A DNA stretch of 29,096 nt from an uncultured Parafilimonas sp. (GCA_937892395.1 CALAGJ010000024.1:1-29096), one strand, 5' to 3'; shown: positions 1 through 9,371, counted from the stretch's first letter. Numbers and translations: made by a program. Notes: generated by a model from the letters alone, not told the origin.

Positions 1-3
1 ATC

Positions 4-1044
4 ATGAAAAAATTTATAATATTATTTTTCATTGTTGCATTACATTCCCGATTGAATGCACAATTGCAGCTTATTGATCCTGTTTCAAATACTGTTGCAT
101 TAGCAGCATACGATTTTGTACTTCCCGAAATAGATAGCGAAGTAAAATTTGATTTTAATGTAAAAAATAATAGTAATACAGCTAAAAAAATAAGGGTAGT
201 AAAAACTGTCGTTAGTCAGGCTACAGGCCATGAGAGTAATTTCTGCTTTGTTACCAATTGTTATTCCACTTCATCTTTAGTAAGCAAGCCTGAAAATATC
301 AAAGCAAACGGAATCATTCCCGAAGTGGTAATGGAAGGTTTGTTTGGATTACAAACAGACTTTAATGCGGTGGGGAAAAAAGGTAACAGTATCATCAGAT
401 ATCGCATAGAAAATATTCTGGATGCAGCAGACACAGTATCAGTAGAAATGAGATATACAGTGGATAATCTATTACCCATTCAATGGATTTCATTTAAAGT
501 TTCAGAAAGCAATAAAAAAGCATTGCTACAATGGGCGGTGGAGCAAGAAAAAACGGATGTAATAAAATATGTTATACAAAGAAGTATAGATGGAAGAAAC
601 TATACTGACATTGGAGAGGTTGCAAATCCGCTTCAAGTCAACAACAATGTTTATACATATCAATTTACTGATGCAAGTAGCTTTTCGGGAAAAGTATTGT
701 ATCGTATAAAGTCCATCGATCTTGAAAATCAAATACGATATTCCACTATAGAAACTTTTTTGGCATCATCAATAAAGCAACAAATATTTCAGTTGAAAAC
801 TGCAAATCCGGTACTTTCTGGAGCTTCATTAAAACTTGAATGTGCTGAATTTTGCATTGGCACAATCAATATTGCAGTTACAGATATGTCCGGCAATATT
901 GTTCAACAAGAGCAGATCTTACTTGATGCTATGGGTACATCAAAAATCATTAGTTTACATTTGCCTCAGTTAATGTCAGGTATGTATATACTTACAGTAA
1001 TGAATAATGGTAATCAACAAGCCGTTCGATTAATGGTGAAATAA
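4..1044 (+). CDS. Secreted T9SS type A sorting domain protein
   Basis: Predicted exported protein of 346 aa. Residues 1-20 form a signal peptide with a short basic start, a hydrophobic core and a cleavage site after NAQ. Residues about 21-160 look like an Ig-like domain with a conserved cysteine pair (FCFVTNCY), a type seen in many Bacteroidota surface proteins. Residues about 165-260 form the fibronectin-like module (ALLQW, IQRSIDGRNY, YRIKSID) that often precedes the sorting domain. The last 80 or so residues are a T9SS type A sorting domain (MSGNIVQ, then MSGMYILTV near the end). It should leave the cell through Sec and then the T9SS, with removal of the tail. The ATG is three bases inside the window, but the complete signal peptide supports it. 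A hairpin terminator follows. No enzymatic function is recognisable, so the role is unknown. Confidence 0.8.
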   Translation: MKKFIILFFIVALHSRLNAQLQLIDPVSNTVALAAYDFVLPEIDSEVKFDFNVKNNSNTAKKIRVVKTVVSQATGHESNFCFVTNCYSTSSLVSKPENIKANGIIPEVVMEGLFGLQTDFNAVGKKGNSIIRYRIENILDAADTVSVEMRYTVDNLLPIQWISFKVSESNKKALLQWAVEQEKTDVIKYVIQRSIDGRNYTDIGEVANPLQVNNNVYTYQFTDASSFSGKVLYRIKSIDLENQIRYSTIETFLASSIKQQIFQLKTANPVLSGASLKLECAEFCIGTINIAVTDMSGNIVQQEQILLDAMGTSKIISLHLPQLMSGMYILTVMNNGNQQAVRLMVK

Positions 1045-1064
1045 TTTAAATAAACATAACTTAG

Positions 1065-1094
1065 AAAAAACAGGTGTAATAGCCTGTTTTTTTT
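1065..1094 (+). terminator. Rho-independent terminator
   Basis: The arms AAAAAACAGG (1065-1074) and CCTGTTTTTT (1083-1092) enclose an 8-base loop, and the T-run continues to 1094. It lies 20 bases after the stop of the first gene and separates it from the C25 peptidase gene. Confidence 0.75.
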
Positions 1095-1271
1095 ATTGGT
1101 ACGAATAGTCCATTTTTTTGTAAAGCGTTCCACCAAGTTTTTATAAAATAGAATAGTTTCAAAAGAAGCAATCAAGCAATCGATAGAACCATATAAACAT
1201 TTTTTGCAACTTTTTTGTCATTTTGGTTTTTAATCATTTTTCATAACTACATTACACAAAAATTTTGCATC

Positions 1272-3323
1272 ATGAAACAAACATTTAAACACATGTTACT
1301 AGTGCTGGCTTCAGTATGTGTAACAAAAATCAATGCACAGGTTACTAGGCCTGTTTACAACATTCTTAAAAATGATCCCGGAGAAATTCATGTTCGAATA
1401 CAGTTGCCGGAGGTAGCTAAAAAATCTGTAAACATTGACGGCCAAACGTACTATCAGGTTGAAATGCCCGATGCTACTGCTATTTTAGAGAAAGGAGCGC
1501 CTGCATTAGTAGGCTATGGTGGTTCTTTTGCAATACCTAAAAATGCTATAGCTTCTGTTAGTATTATTTCAACAAAATATACTGATGAACGACAGGTTCT
1601 CATTGCACCATCTAAAGGAAACCTGATTCGTACAGTCAATCCCAATGAGGTGCCTTATGAATTTGGAAAATGGTACAAAGAAGATAAATTTTATCCTGCT
1701 AAAGTGGCACAGTTAGAAGAGCAATATGATTTAAGACAAATACATGGGCAGCGCTTTACTTTAAATGCTTTGCAGTATAACGCAGTAAGCAAAATATTAA
1801 GACATTATAATGAAATTGAAATTAGCATTAAGCTAAAAAGCATTAGCAATAAGCAGCTGAATTTTATTAGTAATGCATTTGAAAATGCGGATGAGTTTTT
1901 TTCAATCTATAACAATCAGTTTTTAAACTTTAGTAACTCAGGATATGAAAGGGCTTTGGCTTCAAACGAAGTAAGAGAAAGAGGTTCTATGCTTATATTG
2001 TGTTACCAACCTTTTATGTCAGCCATGCAGCCATTTGTAAATTGGAAAAGGCAAAATGGACTGAATGTTATTTTGACTGATGTAGCTACTGCGGGCACTA
2101 CTCCAGAAGCTATCAAAGCATATATTGGCAATATGTATGCAACAAAAAAAATTGCTTATGTGCTATTGGTAGGAGATGCTCCTCAAATACCACCAATGAA
2201 ATTAAAATCCGGACCAAGTGATGTTGCATATTCCTATCAAGTAGGTAATGACAGGTATCCTGATTTAATCATTGGTCGTTTTTCTGCGGAAACAATTGAC
2301 CATGTAAAAACCCAAGTGGACAGGTCAATAAATTATGAAAGGAATTTTGTTTCAAATTCATCCTGGAGACTTAATGGTATTTGCATAGGCAGTGATCAGG
2401 GCCCCGGAGATAATAATGAATTTGACTGGGAGCATGAGCGAAAAATTAGAAGCCTTTTAATGAATTATAAATATGCAGCTGTTAGCGAATTATATGATGG
2501 CACCCAAAACGGTGGTGTGGACAAACAAGGCAATCCTAAGAATACAGACCTTTCAATAGAAATCAACAATGGTGCGGGCATTATCAATTATACAGGGCAT
2601 GGTGGCCCTACCTCATTTGGCACAACCGGATTCAATAACACGGATATTCAAGCACTCACAAACTATGATAAATTACCATTTATTATTTCTGTAGCTTGTG
2701 TAAATGGTGAGTTTGATAGGGTTGGTGGGCCTTGCTTTGCAGAAACCTGGTTGCGCTCTACAAAAGATGGGAAAAATACCGGTGCAGTTGCTACTATTAT
2801 GTCAACTATCAATCAATCATGGGATCCACCAATGTATGGGCAGGATGAAATGGATAGCATACTTGCAGAAAGTTTTAAAACAAATATCAAAAGAACATTT
2901 GGTGGAGTTACTTTCAACGGTCTTGTAAAAATGAATGATCGGTATGGTAAGGCCGGCATGGAAATGACTGATACATGGACAATTTTTGGCGATCCTTCTT
3001 TGTTGGTATCAAGTCCAAAATCAATTAATAATAGTTTGGCAGATGAGCAGTCGTCATCATCAGTTACATCAAATTTTAGTGCTACTATTTTACCAAATCC
3101 GGTTTCATCAGTCATGCACCTAAAGATTGAAAACACAAATCAATTGTCAGCAACTATTGTAAATATTTATACGCATAATGGCCAGTTTATAAAGTCAATA
3201 AAACTCAATGCAGGAATCAATATTGCTCATATACCCGTAAGTGATTTAAAAGATGGATTGTACTATGTAGATCTATTACAGAATAATCAAAAACTACAAT
3301 TAAATCTTTCTGTACAGCACTAA
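1272..3323 (+). CDS. Gingipain-type (family C25) cysteine peptidase with T9SS sorting domain
   Basis: Secreted cysteine endopeptidase of 683 aa. The ATG at 1272 opens a clear signal peptide (MKQTFKHMLLVLASV... ending INAQ); the frame stays open upstream only from a TTG, which would spoil the signal. Residues about 23-230 resemble the C25 propeptide. The catalytic domain covers about 235-570 and includes YVLLVGDAPQIPPM and YPDLIIGRF. The catalytic dyad is visible as His443 (NYTGHGG) and Cys476 (SVACVNGEFD). The C-terminal 80 or so residues (ILPNPVSS, then LKDGLYYVDL) are a T9SS type A sorting domain. Family knowledge says such enzymes are translocated as zymogens and attached to or released from the cell surface. 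At 683 aa it is too short for the T9SS sortase PorU, which is also a C25 member of over 1,000 aa. Substrate specificity (Arg or Lys) cannot be read from sequence alone. Confidence 0.88.
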   Translation: MKQTFKHMLLVLASVCVTKINAQVTRPVYNILKNDPGEIHVRIQLPEVAKKSVNIDGQTYYQVEMPDATAILEKGAPALVGYGGSFAIPKNAIASVSIISTKYTDERQVLIAPSKGNLIRTVNPNEVPYEFGKWYKEDKFYPAKVAQLEEQYDLRQIHGQRFTLNALQYNAVSKILRHYNEIEISIKLKSISNKQLNFISNAFENADEFFSIYNNQFLNFSNSGYERALASNEVRERGSMLILCYQPFMSAMQPFVNWKRQNGLNVILTDVATAGTTPEAIKAYIGNMYATKKIAYVLLVGDAPQIPPMKLKSGPSDVAYSYQVGNDRYPDLIIGRFSAETIDHVKTQVDRSINYERNFVSNSSWRLNGICIGSDQGPGDNNEFDWEHERKIRSLLMNYKYAAVSELYDGTQNGGVDKQGNPKNTDLSIEINNGAGIINYTGHGGPTSFGTTGFNNTDIQALTNYDKLPFIISVACVNGEFDRVGGPCFAETWLRSTKDGKNTGAVATIMSTINQSWDPPMYGQDEMDSILAESFKTNIKRTFGGVTFNGLVKMNDRYGKAGMEMTDTWTIFGDPSLLVSSPKSINNSLADEQSSSSVTSNFSATILPNPVSSVMHLKIENTNQLSATIVNIYTHNGQFIKSIKLNAGINIAHIPVSDLKDGLYYVDLLQNNQKLQLNLSVQH

Positions 3324-3425
3324 GAACTGCTGTTGATATTTTTGATTATCACTTAGTATTTGTGAAAGATATATTCCGTTTTAAGAAATAGAATATGTGG
3401 TAAGTAAGATTTATGTAGAGGAATC

Positions 3426-3457
3426 AAAGCCTGTGTTTAACTGCACAGGCTTTTTTT
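3426..3457 (+). terminator. Rho-independent terminator
   Basis: AAAGCCTGTG (3426-3435) pairs with CACAGGCTTT (3444-3453) around an 8-base loop and is followed by a T-run to 3457. It ends transcription of the C25 peptidase gene. Confidence 0.8.
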
Positions 3458-3649
3458 ATAAAAAAATGCGATGAAGCATAGTATAGATTTGGGTTCAAGT
3501 ATGTTTAAAATATTTATTTATAAATAACTCTGGCTTTTTTTTGTTATATAACTTTACCACTTATCACAGGTTATACACAGATTTTAAAAAATGTTAAATT
3601 TTATCAGTCAAACCACTAATTTGCCCCCAAACAAAAAATTTCAAAAATC
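3458..3649. other. Intergenic leader before the TonB-dependent receptor
   Basis: The non-coding stretch 3324-3649 holds the peptidase terminator and then this AT-rich segment. It includes TAATTTG at about 3617, a near match to the Bacteroidota -7 box TAnnTTTG, about 30 bases before the receptor ATG. It also has one DnaA-box-like 9-mer, TTATACACA (3571-3579), which I do not regard as an origin. No further gene or RNA is visible. Confidence 0.35.
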
Positions 3650-6457
3650 ATGAAGTATTGTAAACTGTTGGTTCTGGCAGTATTGTGCCTTATGGTGCAG
3701 TCTGTATCAGCACAAAAAAAATCAGTTACGGTCAATGTTACAGATGCCAGTACCGGCAGCCCTTTGAGTGGGGTATCGGTAAGGGTAAAATCTGGAGGCT
3801 CAGGCGCAGTAACAAGTTCAACCGGAGCCGCCACAGTGCAGGCTATGGACAATGATCAACTGGAGGTTTCCTATGTTGGATACGCTATGCAGTTGGTATC
3901 AGTAAATGGTCAGTCAGTAATTAATGTGGCACTACAGCCCGCAGCCGCAGATCTTGGAGATGTGGTTTTGGTAGGTACACGTTCACTGCCAAGGTCAGTT
4001 ACAAGTTCGCCACTGCCCATTGACAATTTTGATGCTGCCACACTTCGCAGCACAGGTCAAACTACTTTTGACAAACAATTGCAGTATAGGGTGCCATCTT
4101 TCAACACCGTAAACACACCGGTAAATGACGCATCCACTTTGTTAGACCCTTATGAAATCAGAAACCTCGGCCCCAGCCGTACATTGATTCTTATAAATGG
4201 CAAAAGAAAAAATTTAAGTTCATTATTATATGTTCAGTTTTCACCCGGCCGTGGTGAAACAGGACCAGACATCTCTGCTATACCTGTTGATGCCATCAAA
4301 AATGTGGAGATACTTAGAGATGGTGCTTCTGCACAGTATGGTTCTGATGCCATTGCAGGTGTTATGAATATTACGTTAAAAGATCGTTATCAGTATAGCA
4401 GTCTTACATTCAACACGGGTACTACACACAAATTGGATGGTACAAACTATGGCTTGTCTTATAATAGTGGTGCCAACCTGGGTGCACGTGGATTTTTAAA
4501 CTATACCATTGCATTGAGCCAACAGGACAATGCTCTGCGCTCCGGTACTGTTGACTTAGCTACAGAAATTGCAACTTTTGGTGGTGATCCAGAAACGGAT
4601 GATGCCATAACAAGATATTTGAAAGTATACCCGGATGCAAATAATGATAATGGTACTGGTGCTACTACCGCTTCTAAATTCTTGTATAATTTAGGCGTTC
4701 CACTCAATGATGATATTGATTTTTATAGCAATGCTGCTGTAATACTTAAAAAGGTAAACAGTAATGCCAACTTCCGTACACCATACTGGAGAATTGAGCA
4801 TGGCCTTTTACATGAAAGAGTACCTGGTGCTCCTGATTATACAGGAAGTGGATATGGTGGTGCCGGAGTACAAGAACTTTTCGAAGTAGATAAAGCTGCG
4901 GGTTTGTATGAAGGTTATATCGGTTATGAACCCACTTTTGAAGGAAGTCTTACAGACTTTAATGGTACTATAGGGTTCAAAAGAAAAACAAATGGATGGA
5001 CTCAAGATATGAGTTTCACCGTAGGTGGAAACCAGCAGTTGTATTCTGTAAATAATACCGTAAATCGTAGTTTGTTGAAATCAAGCCCTACGGCTTTCAG
5101 ACCGGGAGGTTATGGATTCTATCATTTTGTGGGCAACTTTGATATGAGTAAGAGTCTTACTGACGATTTTGCCATTGGCTTTGGTACAGAAATAAGAAAA
5201 GAAACTTATAAAATCATAGCAGGTGATGAAGCTTCTTATGAAGGTGAAGGTGCCAACTCATTCCCAGGTTTGAGAGCAGAAAATGCAGGCACATTTAATA
5301 GGTATAACTACGGTGCTTATTTTGATGCAAGTTTGAATGCTACTGACAACTGGCTCATAAACGGAACAGTAAGAGGGGAGCGTTATAGTGATTTTGGAGC
5401 AGCCTTTGTTTATCGTATTAGTTCAAGAATTAAAACTAACGATAATAAATTTTCATTACGTGGATCTGCATCTACAGGTTTTAGAGCACCTACCTTACAT
5501 CAGATTTATAACCAAAGTACACAGGCTTCATTTGTTGGTGGAAATATTGCGCTTTCAGGTCTATTTAATAATGCAAGTCAGCAGGCATTTTTATTGGGTG
5601 TAGATCAACTTAAAGCAGAAAAATCTGTAAACTATTCAGTAGGTGTTGGTTTAAATCCTACAAGGAATATCAGTGTTACTTTAGATTATTATAATATCAA
5701 TATTAAAGATCGTGTAGTATATAGTTCTGCTATATCATCTGATGATCCATCTACTACGCTGTATCAAATACTGCAACAAGCAGGTGTAGTACAAGCACAG
5801 TTTTTCATCAATGGTATAGAAACCAACACACAGGGTCTTGATTTAGTAGCCAATTGGAGAAATATTATGCTGGGTACAGGCAAGCTTGCTATCAACCTTG
5901 CCGGAAACTATACCTTCAACAATGAAATTGTAGGAGATCCAAATACTCCAAAACCAATTGCTGATGCTGGTCAGGAAATATTGAGCGTACAAATTAGAAG
6001 CATATTAACTGAAAGCCGTCCTGAATACAAGGCTGTACTTGGCTTTGATTATACCATCAAAGACTGGTCTTTCATGCTGAACAATACTTTGTTTGGCCCT
6101 ACTAAATTCCAGGATTTGGATAATGGTGGAGCAATTATGAATAATATCAAACAGGTATTTACACCAAATGTGTTGACGGATTTGAATATTGGTTATAATT
6201 TTAGCAGTAAAATATCTGCAAATTTTGCCATCAATAATATCTTGAATGTATTACCAAAATGGGATCTTGAGTTGACTGGTAGTGCTTCTGATCCTAATTA
6301 TGCTGATGCAGTGGCAACACTTGCTGACCCTGCAGCTACAAGCCTTTTAAAAGGTTTCTTAGCATTTAGTGGCCGTTATAGTATTTTAGGATACAATGGT
6401 TCTCAGTTTAGCCAATTGGGAACTATGTTTCAGGCTTCCCTTACTTTTAAGTTATAA
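3650..6457 (+). CDS. TonB-dependent outer membrane receptor
   Basis: Outer membrane active transporter of 935 aa, powered through TonB-ExbBD. A signal peptide covers residues 1-22 (cleavage after VSAQ). A carboxypeptidase-regulatory-like (CarboxypepD_reg) beta-sandwich covers about 24-100, with the typical GSPLSGVSVRVKSGG and LEVSYVGY. The plug domain covers about 115-245, with RTLILINGKR and VEILRDGASAQYGSDAIAGV. The remainder is a 22-strand-type barrel ending in aromatic/Leu beta-strands (FQASLTFKL). The order and length fit the non-SusC group of receptors. No SusD-like lipoprotein, siderophore gene or sigma/anti-sigma pair is adjacent, so the ligand is unknown. Transcription probably ends at the hairpin at 6483-6512. 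Confidence 0.92.
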   Translation: MKYCKLLVLAVLCLMVQSVSAQKKSVTVNVTDASTGSPLSGVSVRVKSGGSGAVTSSTGAATVQAMDNDQLEVSYVGYAMQLVSVNGQSVINVALQPAAADLGDVVLVGTRSLPRSVTSSPLPIDNFDAATLRSTGQTTFDKQLQYRVPSFNTVNTPVNDASTLLDPYEIRNLGPSRTLILINGKRKNLSSLLYVQFSPGRGETGPDISAIPVDAIKNVEILRDGASAQYGSDAIAGVMNITLKDRYQYSSLTFNTGTTHKLDGTNYGLSYNSGANLGARGFLNYTIALSQQDNALRSGTVDLATEIATFGGDPETDDAITRYLKVYPDANNDNGTGATTASKFLYNLGVPLNDDIDFYSNAAVILKKVNSNANFRTPYWRIEHGLLHERVPGAPDYTGSGYGGAGVQELFEVDKAAGLYEGYIGYEPTFEGSLTDFNGTIGFKRKTNGWTQDMSFTVGGNQQLYSVNNTVNRSLLKSSPTAFRPGGYGFYHFVGNFDMSKSLTDDFAIGFGTEIRKETYKIIAGDEASYEGEGANSFPGLRAENAGTFNRYNYGAYFDASLNATDNWLINGTVRGERYSDFGAAFVYRISSRIKTNDNKFSLRGSASTGFRAPTLHQIYNQSTQASFVGGNIALSGLFNNASQQAFLLGVDQLKAEKSVNYSVGVGLNPTRNISVTLDYYNINIKDRVVYSSAISSDDPSTTLYQILQQAGVVQAQFFINGIETNTQGLDLVANWRNIMLGTGKLAINLAGNYTFNNEIVGDPNTPKPIADAGQEILSVQIRSILTESRPEYKAVLGFDYTIKDWSFMLNNTLFGPTKFQDLDNGGAIMNNIKQVFTPNVLTDLNIGYNFSSKISANFAINNILNVLPKWDLELTGSASDPNYADAVATLADPAATSLLKGFLAFSGRYSILGYNGSQFSQLGTMFQASLTFKL

Positions 6458-6482
6458 TATTTTATCATAAAATAAAACTTGT

Positions 6483-6512
6483 AAAACTGTCTGCCATTTG
6501 GCAGACAGTTTT
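6483..6512 (+). terminator. Strong hairpin terminator
   Basis: A perfect 13-bp stem, AAAACTGTCTGCC (6483-6495) with GGCAGACAGTTTT (6500-6512), surrounds a 4-base loop. A-runs and T-runs flank both sides, so it could work in both directions. It lies 25 bases after the receptor stop and only 20 bases before the methyltransferase ATG, so the latter needs its own promoter or read-through. Confidence 0.8.
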
Positions 6513-6532
6513 ATTTTAGCAAAAAATCGTGT

Positions 6533-7309
6533 ATGGGTATGTATGAATCCGAAGATGCTGTACTGCATAGTTTCGATGAAAATTTTATTCCAGAGGAACA
6601 GCTTCAGGCCCAGTGGGCCGAAATGATTGAACTCAAAAAATTGATTCACGCACTGTTCCAAATAAAACAAAGGCCTTTACATATTTTAGATATTGGTGTG
6701 GGCACAGCCAGGGTGCCAAAGCACCTGAGTGGTCTGCCCGAAATATGGGATTGTATTGCTTCTTATGATGGTATTGACAATGCGGAGAGCTGCTTGCAAT
6801 TGTCGATTAAAACGGTACTGGAATATCAGTTGGAAAATAAAGTACAAATCATACAACTTGAAGCTACTCAGCTATCCAAACTGAATAAAAAATATGATCT
6901 TATCATCACAACCTGGTTTACTGGAGGTAATTTTTTTAATCCCAGATTTCCCTTTCAGGATTATAAAAATCATGCACCCATTGATTTAAGTTTTAATCCT
7001 GATTTTGATATCGTATTTACACAGGCATATAACATGACAATGGATGGTGGTTATATCGTATTGGGAGCTTTATACAAAGACAATGATGGTACACGCATCA
7101 AACAAGAAAATTTTTATAAAAAAATCGGTATGGACATTATCACTGCGCCAGAAGAAACATTTACTGCCACTAAGCAAGGATTTTGGAGCCAAAGATTTAC
7201 TGTAGAAAAATTGAAGCGGTATTTTCATTTTGCGCAGCCAAGCAATATTCATTGTATAGATTTAGACACCTATCAATATGCCATGCAAGTACAAGTAAAA
7301 AAGCAGTGA
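6533..7309 (+). CDS. Class I SAM-dependent methyltransferase
   Basis: Cytosolic Rossmann-fold methyltransferase of 258 aa. Motif I is clear (ILDIGVGTARVPKHL, about residues 50-64). An acidic residue follows in YDGIDNAE (motif II), and YDLIITTWFTGG occupies the motif IV position. Later GGYIVLGALYKDNDGTR resembles motif VI. The C-terminal part (FWSQRFTVEKLKRYF) fits small-molecule methyltransferases, but the acceptor is not identifiable. Start: ATG at 6533; a second in-frame ATG two codons later is equally possible. It stands alone between a terminator and the TetR gene, with 75 bases before the latter. I see no link in sequence to the second methyltransferase in the polyketide operon. Confidence 0.75.
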   Translation: MGMYESEDAVLHSFDENFIPEEQLQAQWAEMIELKKLIHALFQIKQRPLHILDIGVGTARVPKHLSGLPEIWDCIASYDGIDNAESCLQLSIKTVLEYQLENKVQIIQLEATQLSKLNKKYDLIITTWFTGGNFFNPRFPFQDYKNHAPIDLSFNPDFDIVFTQAYNMTMDGGYIVLGALYKDNDGTRIKQENFYKKIGMDIITAPEETFTATKQGFWSQRFTVEKLKRYFHFAQPSNIHCIDLDTYQYAMQVQVKKQ

Positions 7310-7328
7310 TACTCACATAAGCTCTTTA

Positions 7329-7362
7329 TTGAAATTTCAAATTATTTACTGAAATATTTGAA
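7329..7362. promoter_or_regulatory. Candidate TetR operator (paired palindromes)
   Basis: A perfect 12-bp palindrome, TTGAAATTTCAA (7329-7340), is followed nine bases later by a related imperfect one, TGAAATATTTGA (7350-7361). They lie just upstream of the -7-like box and of the TetR gene, the usual place for an autoregulatory operator. The assignment is inferred from position and symmetry. Confidence 0.45.
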
Positions 7363-7372
7363 AACACAATGA

Positions 7373-7380
7373 TACATTTG
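7373..7380 (+). promoter_or_regulatory. Bacteroidota -7 promoter box (TACATTTG)
   Basis: Exact match to TAnnTTTG, with its last base four nucleotides before the GTG of the TetR gene. A properly spaced -33 TTG is not obvious (the nearest TTTG, at 7357-7360, is too close). If used, transcription would start about at the GTG, giving a leaderless or nearly leaderless mRNA. Confidence 0.4.
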
Positions 7381-7384
7381 CTAA

Positions 7385-8005
7385 GTGACTAAAAAGGATG
7401 CTGTAAAAGTAAAAATTGGTAAGGCTGCTATACAATGCTTTGCACGATATGGTTTAGAAAAAACTACCTTGGATGATATTGCCAAATCAGTTGGACTTAA
7501 TAAGGCAAGTCTTTATTATTATTATAAAAATAAGGAGGACATTTTTTTAGAAGTGGCTATTGCCGAAGGCCAACAATTTATTAATGCCTTACAAGAAAAA
7601 ACAATAAACAAAAAAGGTGTTGAAAATCGTATTCAGTATTACTTACAAGAGCGCATGCAATATTATTTGCTGGTACTCAATCGAAACAAAATAACGGCAG
7701 ATAAACTGTACAAAATTCTACCTCAATTTTTTGAATTGTATGATGAGGTGATGCAGCAGGAAATAAGCTTCATTCAAAGTTTGTTACAAGTAGGTATAAA
7801 GCAAAAGGAAATAGCAAGAACAGATAGTTTGAAGCTGGCATCATCCATCATATTGGTGAGTGATGCAGTAAAGCATAGCATAGAGCAGCAAGCCCTGCTC
7901 AAAAATGAAGATATCGACAATTCATCCAAAGGTTTTGACCAGATTAAATTTTTACTGCAACTTATTTTTAAAGGATTAAAAAATAACAGCAATAATGGAC
8001 AATAA
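7385..8005 (+). CDS. TetR/AcrR family transcriptional regulator
   Basis: DNA-binding repressor of 206 aa. The N-terminal helix-turn-helix is typical: IGKAAIQCFARYGLEKTTLDDIAKSVGLNKASLYYYYKNKEDIF, about residues 11-54. The helical C-terminal region (about 60-200) is the variable ligand-binding and dimerisation domain. The start is GTG at 7385: a stop codon (TAA) directly precedes it in frame, so no longer product is possible, and the helix-turn-helix begins soon after. The gene overlaps the following aldehyde dehydrogenase gene by 11 bases, which implies co-translation. It probably represses its own operon through the palindromes at 7329-7361. The inducer is unknown; an aldehyde or a related lipid would suit the partner enzyme (inference). 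Confidence 0.85.
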   Translation: MTKKDAVKVKIGKAAIQCFARYGLEKTTLDDIAKSVGLNKASLYYYYKNKEDIFLEVAIAEGQQFINALQEKTINKKGVENRIQYYLQERMQYYLLVLNRNKITADKLYKILPQFFELYDEVMQQEISFIQSLLQVGIKQKEIARTDSLKLASSIILVSDAVKHSIEQQALLKNEDIDNSSKGFDQIKFLLQLIFKGLKNNSNNGQ

Positions 8006-9371
8006 TATGCAGGAATCCTTAGTAGCTATGCGTAGTTTCTTTGAATCAGGACAAACAAAAACTTTTGCCTATCGCAAAGCGCAACTCACCTTGCTGCGCA
8101 ATGCTATTTTGGAATACGAAAATGAAATTTATGAAGCACTTTATACAGACCTTGGTAAACCTAAAGAGGAAACTTGGGTTACGGAAACAGGAATGGTACT
8201 TAATGAAATCAATCATGCTATAAGTAATCTCCAAAAATGGATGAAACCCCAGCGTACAGGCACTAATTTGGTAAACTTACCATCAAGCAGTTATACCATA
8301 GCAGAACCACTTGGGGTAGTACTAATTATCGGTCCTTGGAATTATCCTTTTCAATTACTATTTAATCCATTGGTGGGAGCCATTGCCTCAGGCAACTGTA
8401 CTGTATTAAAGCCCAGTGAATTTGCTCCTGCCACTGCCGCAATTATGGAGAAAATAATTACAAAAAACTTTGCTCCGCAATATATTTTATATACAAAAGG
8501 AGATGGTGCCGTAGTGCTACCACCCATCATGAAGCAGTTTAGGTTTGATCATATTTTTTATACCGGTAGTACAGCTGTGGGAAAAATAATTTATCAAATG
8601 GCAGCAGAGCGTCTCGTACCGGTTACTTTGGAATTGGGCGGCAAAAGCCCTTGTGTAGTGGCTGCTGATGCCAACATAAAAGTTGCTGCAAAAAGAATTG
8701 CCATTGCTAAGTTTAGCAATTGTGGTCAAATGTGTGTCACACCAGACTATTTATTGGTGCATGAATCAATTAAGGAAAAATTTATTCAAGTTTTAGTACA
8801 AACAATTGAATCATTTTTTTCTGCAAATGCATCAACTAATAAGGGGTATGGTAGAATGATAAATGAAAGACAATTCGAAAGAGTTATTAAATATTTAGAG
8901 CAAGGTAAGATTATATATGGTGGAAAAAATGATAAGACCAGCTTATACATTCAGCCTACATTATTAGGTGGGGTGTCATTGGGCGCACCAGTTATGATGG
9001 AAGAAATCTTTGGGCCTATTTTGCCCATATTAACCTATTCAACAAATGACGAGGCTTTGAATATTGTAAATAGAAACCCCAATCCACTTGCATTTTATAT
9101 TTATAGTGAATCCAAATCAGAACAAGAATATTGGATGAACACGGTAGCTTTTGGAGGCGGTTGTATCAATAATTCAAGCTGGCATTTAACCAATCATAAT
9201 CTTCCGTTTGGAGGCAGAGGTTTTAGTGGCACAGGAAAGTATCATGGCAAGTATTCCTTCGAAACATTTAGTCATATAAAAGCCATTATGAAAACTCCAA
9301 CTTGGTTTGATCCAGCTATCAAATATCCACCATTTGAAGGCAAGCTGGGCTTGTTTAAAAAGATAATGTAG
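7995..9371 (+). CDS. Aldehyde dehydrogenase (class 3-like, NAD(P)+-dependent)
   Basis: Enzyme of 458 aa that oxidises an aldehyde to a carboxylic acid. Coenzyme-binding motifs are PWNYPFQLLFNPLVGAI (about 114-130), LKPSE and FYTGSTAVGK. The general base Glu213 sits in LELGGKSP and the nucleophile Cys247 in NCGQMCVTPDY. FGPILP and NLPFGGRGFSGTGKYHG complete the catalytic core. The short N-terminus and the C-terminal YPPF...LGLFKK tail fit the ALDH3/fatty-aldehyde group rather than the roughly 490-aa ALDH1/2 group. The ATG at 7995 lies inside the TetR gene; an alternative in-frame ATG at 8007 lies just after its stop. The substrate is unknown. Group membership suggests medium or long-chain aliphatic or aromatic aldehydes. 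Confidence 0.9.
   Translation: MDNNMQESLVAMRSFFESGQTKTFAYRKAQLTLLRNAILEYENEIYEALYTDLGKPKEETWVTETGMVLNEINHAISNLQKWMKPQRTGTNLVNLPSSSYTIAEPLGVVLIIGPWNYPFQLLFNPLVGAIASGNCTVLKPSEFAPATAAIMEKIITKNFAPQYILYTKGDGAVVLPPIMKQFRFDHIFYTGSTAVGKIIYQMAAERLVPVTLELGGKSPCVVAADANIKVAAKRIAIAKFSNCGQMCVTPDYLLVHESIKEKFIQVLVQTIESFFSANASTNKGYGRMINERQFERVIKYLEQGKIIYGGKNDKTSLYIQPTLLGGVSLGAPVMMEEIFGPILPILTYSTNDEALNIVNRNPNPLAFYIYSESKSEQEYWMNTVAFGGGCINNSSWHLTNHNLPFGGRGFSGTGKYHGKYSFETFSHIKAIMKTPTWFDPAIKYPPFEGKLGLFKKIM

Noticed and set aside
1272..3323. C25 peptidase as the T9SS sortase PorU
   Set aside because: The protein is 683 aa and ends in its own sorting domain, whereas PorU is much longer; no T9SS machinery genes are adjacent.
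3571..3579. DnaA-box-like TTATACACA upstream of the TonB receptor
   Set aside because: A single box, without clustering, an AT-rich unwinding element or dnaA/dnaN nearby, is expected by chance; not called an origin.
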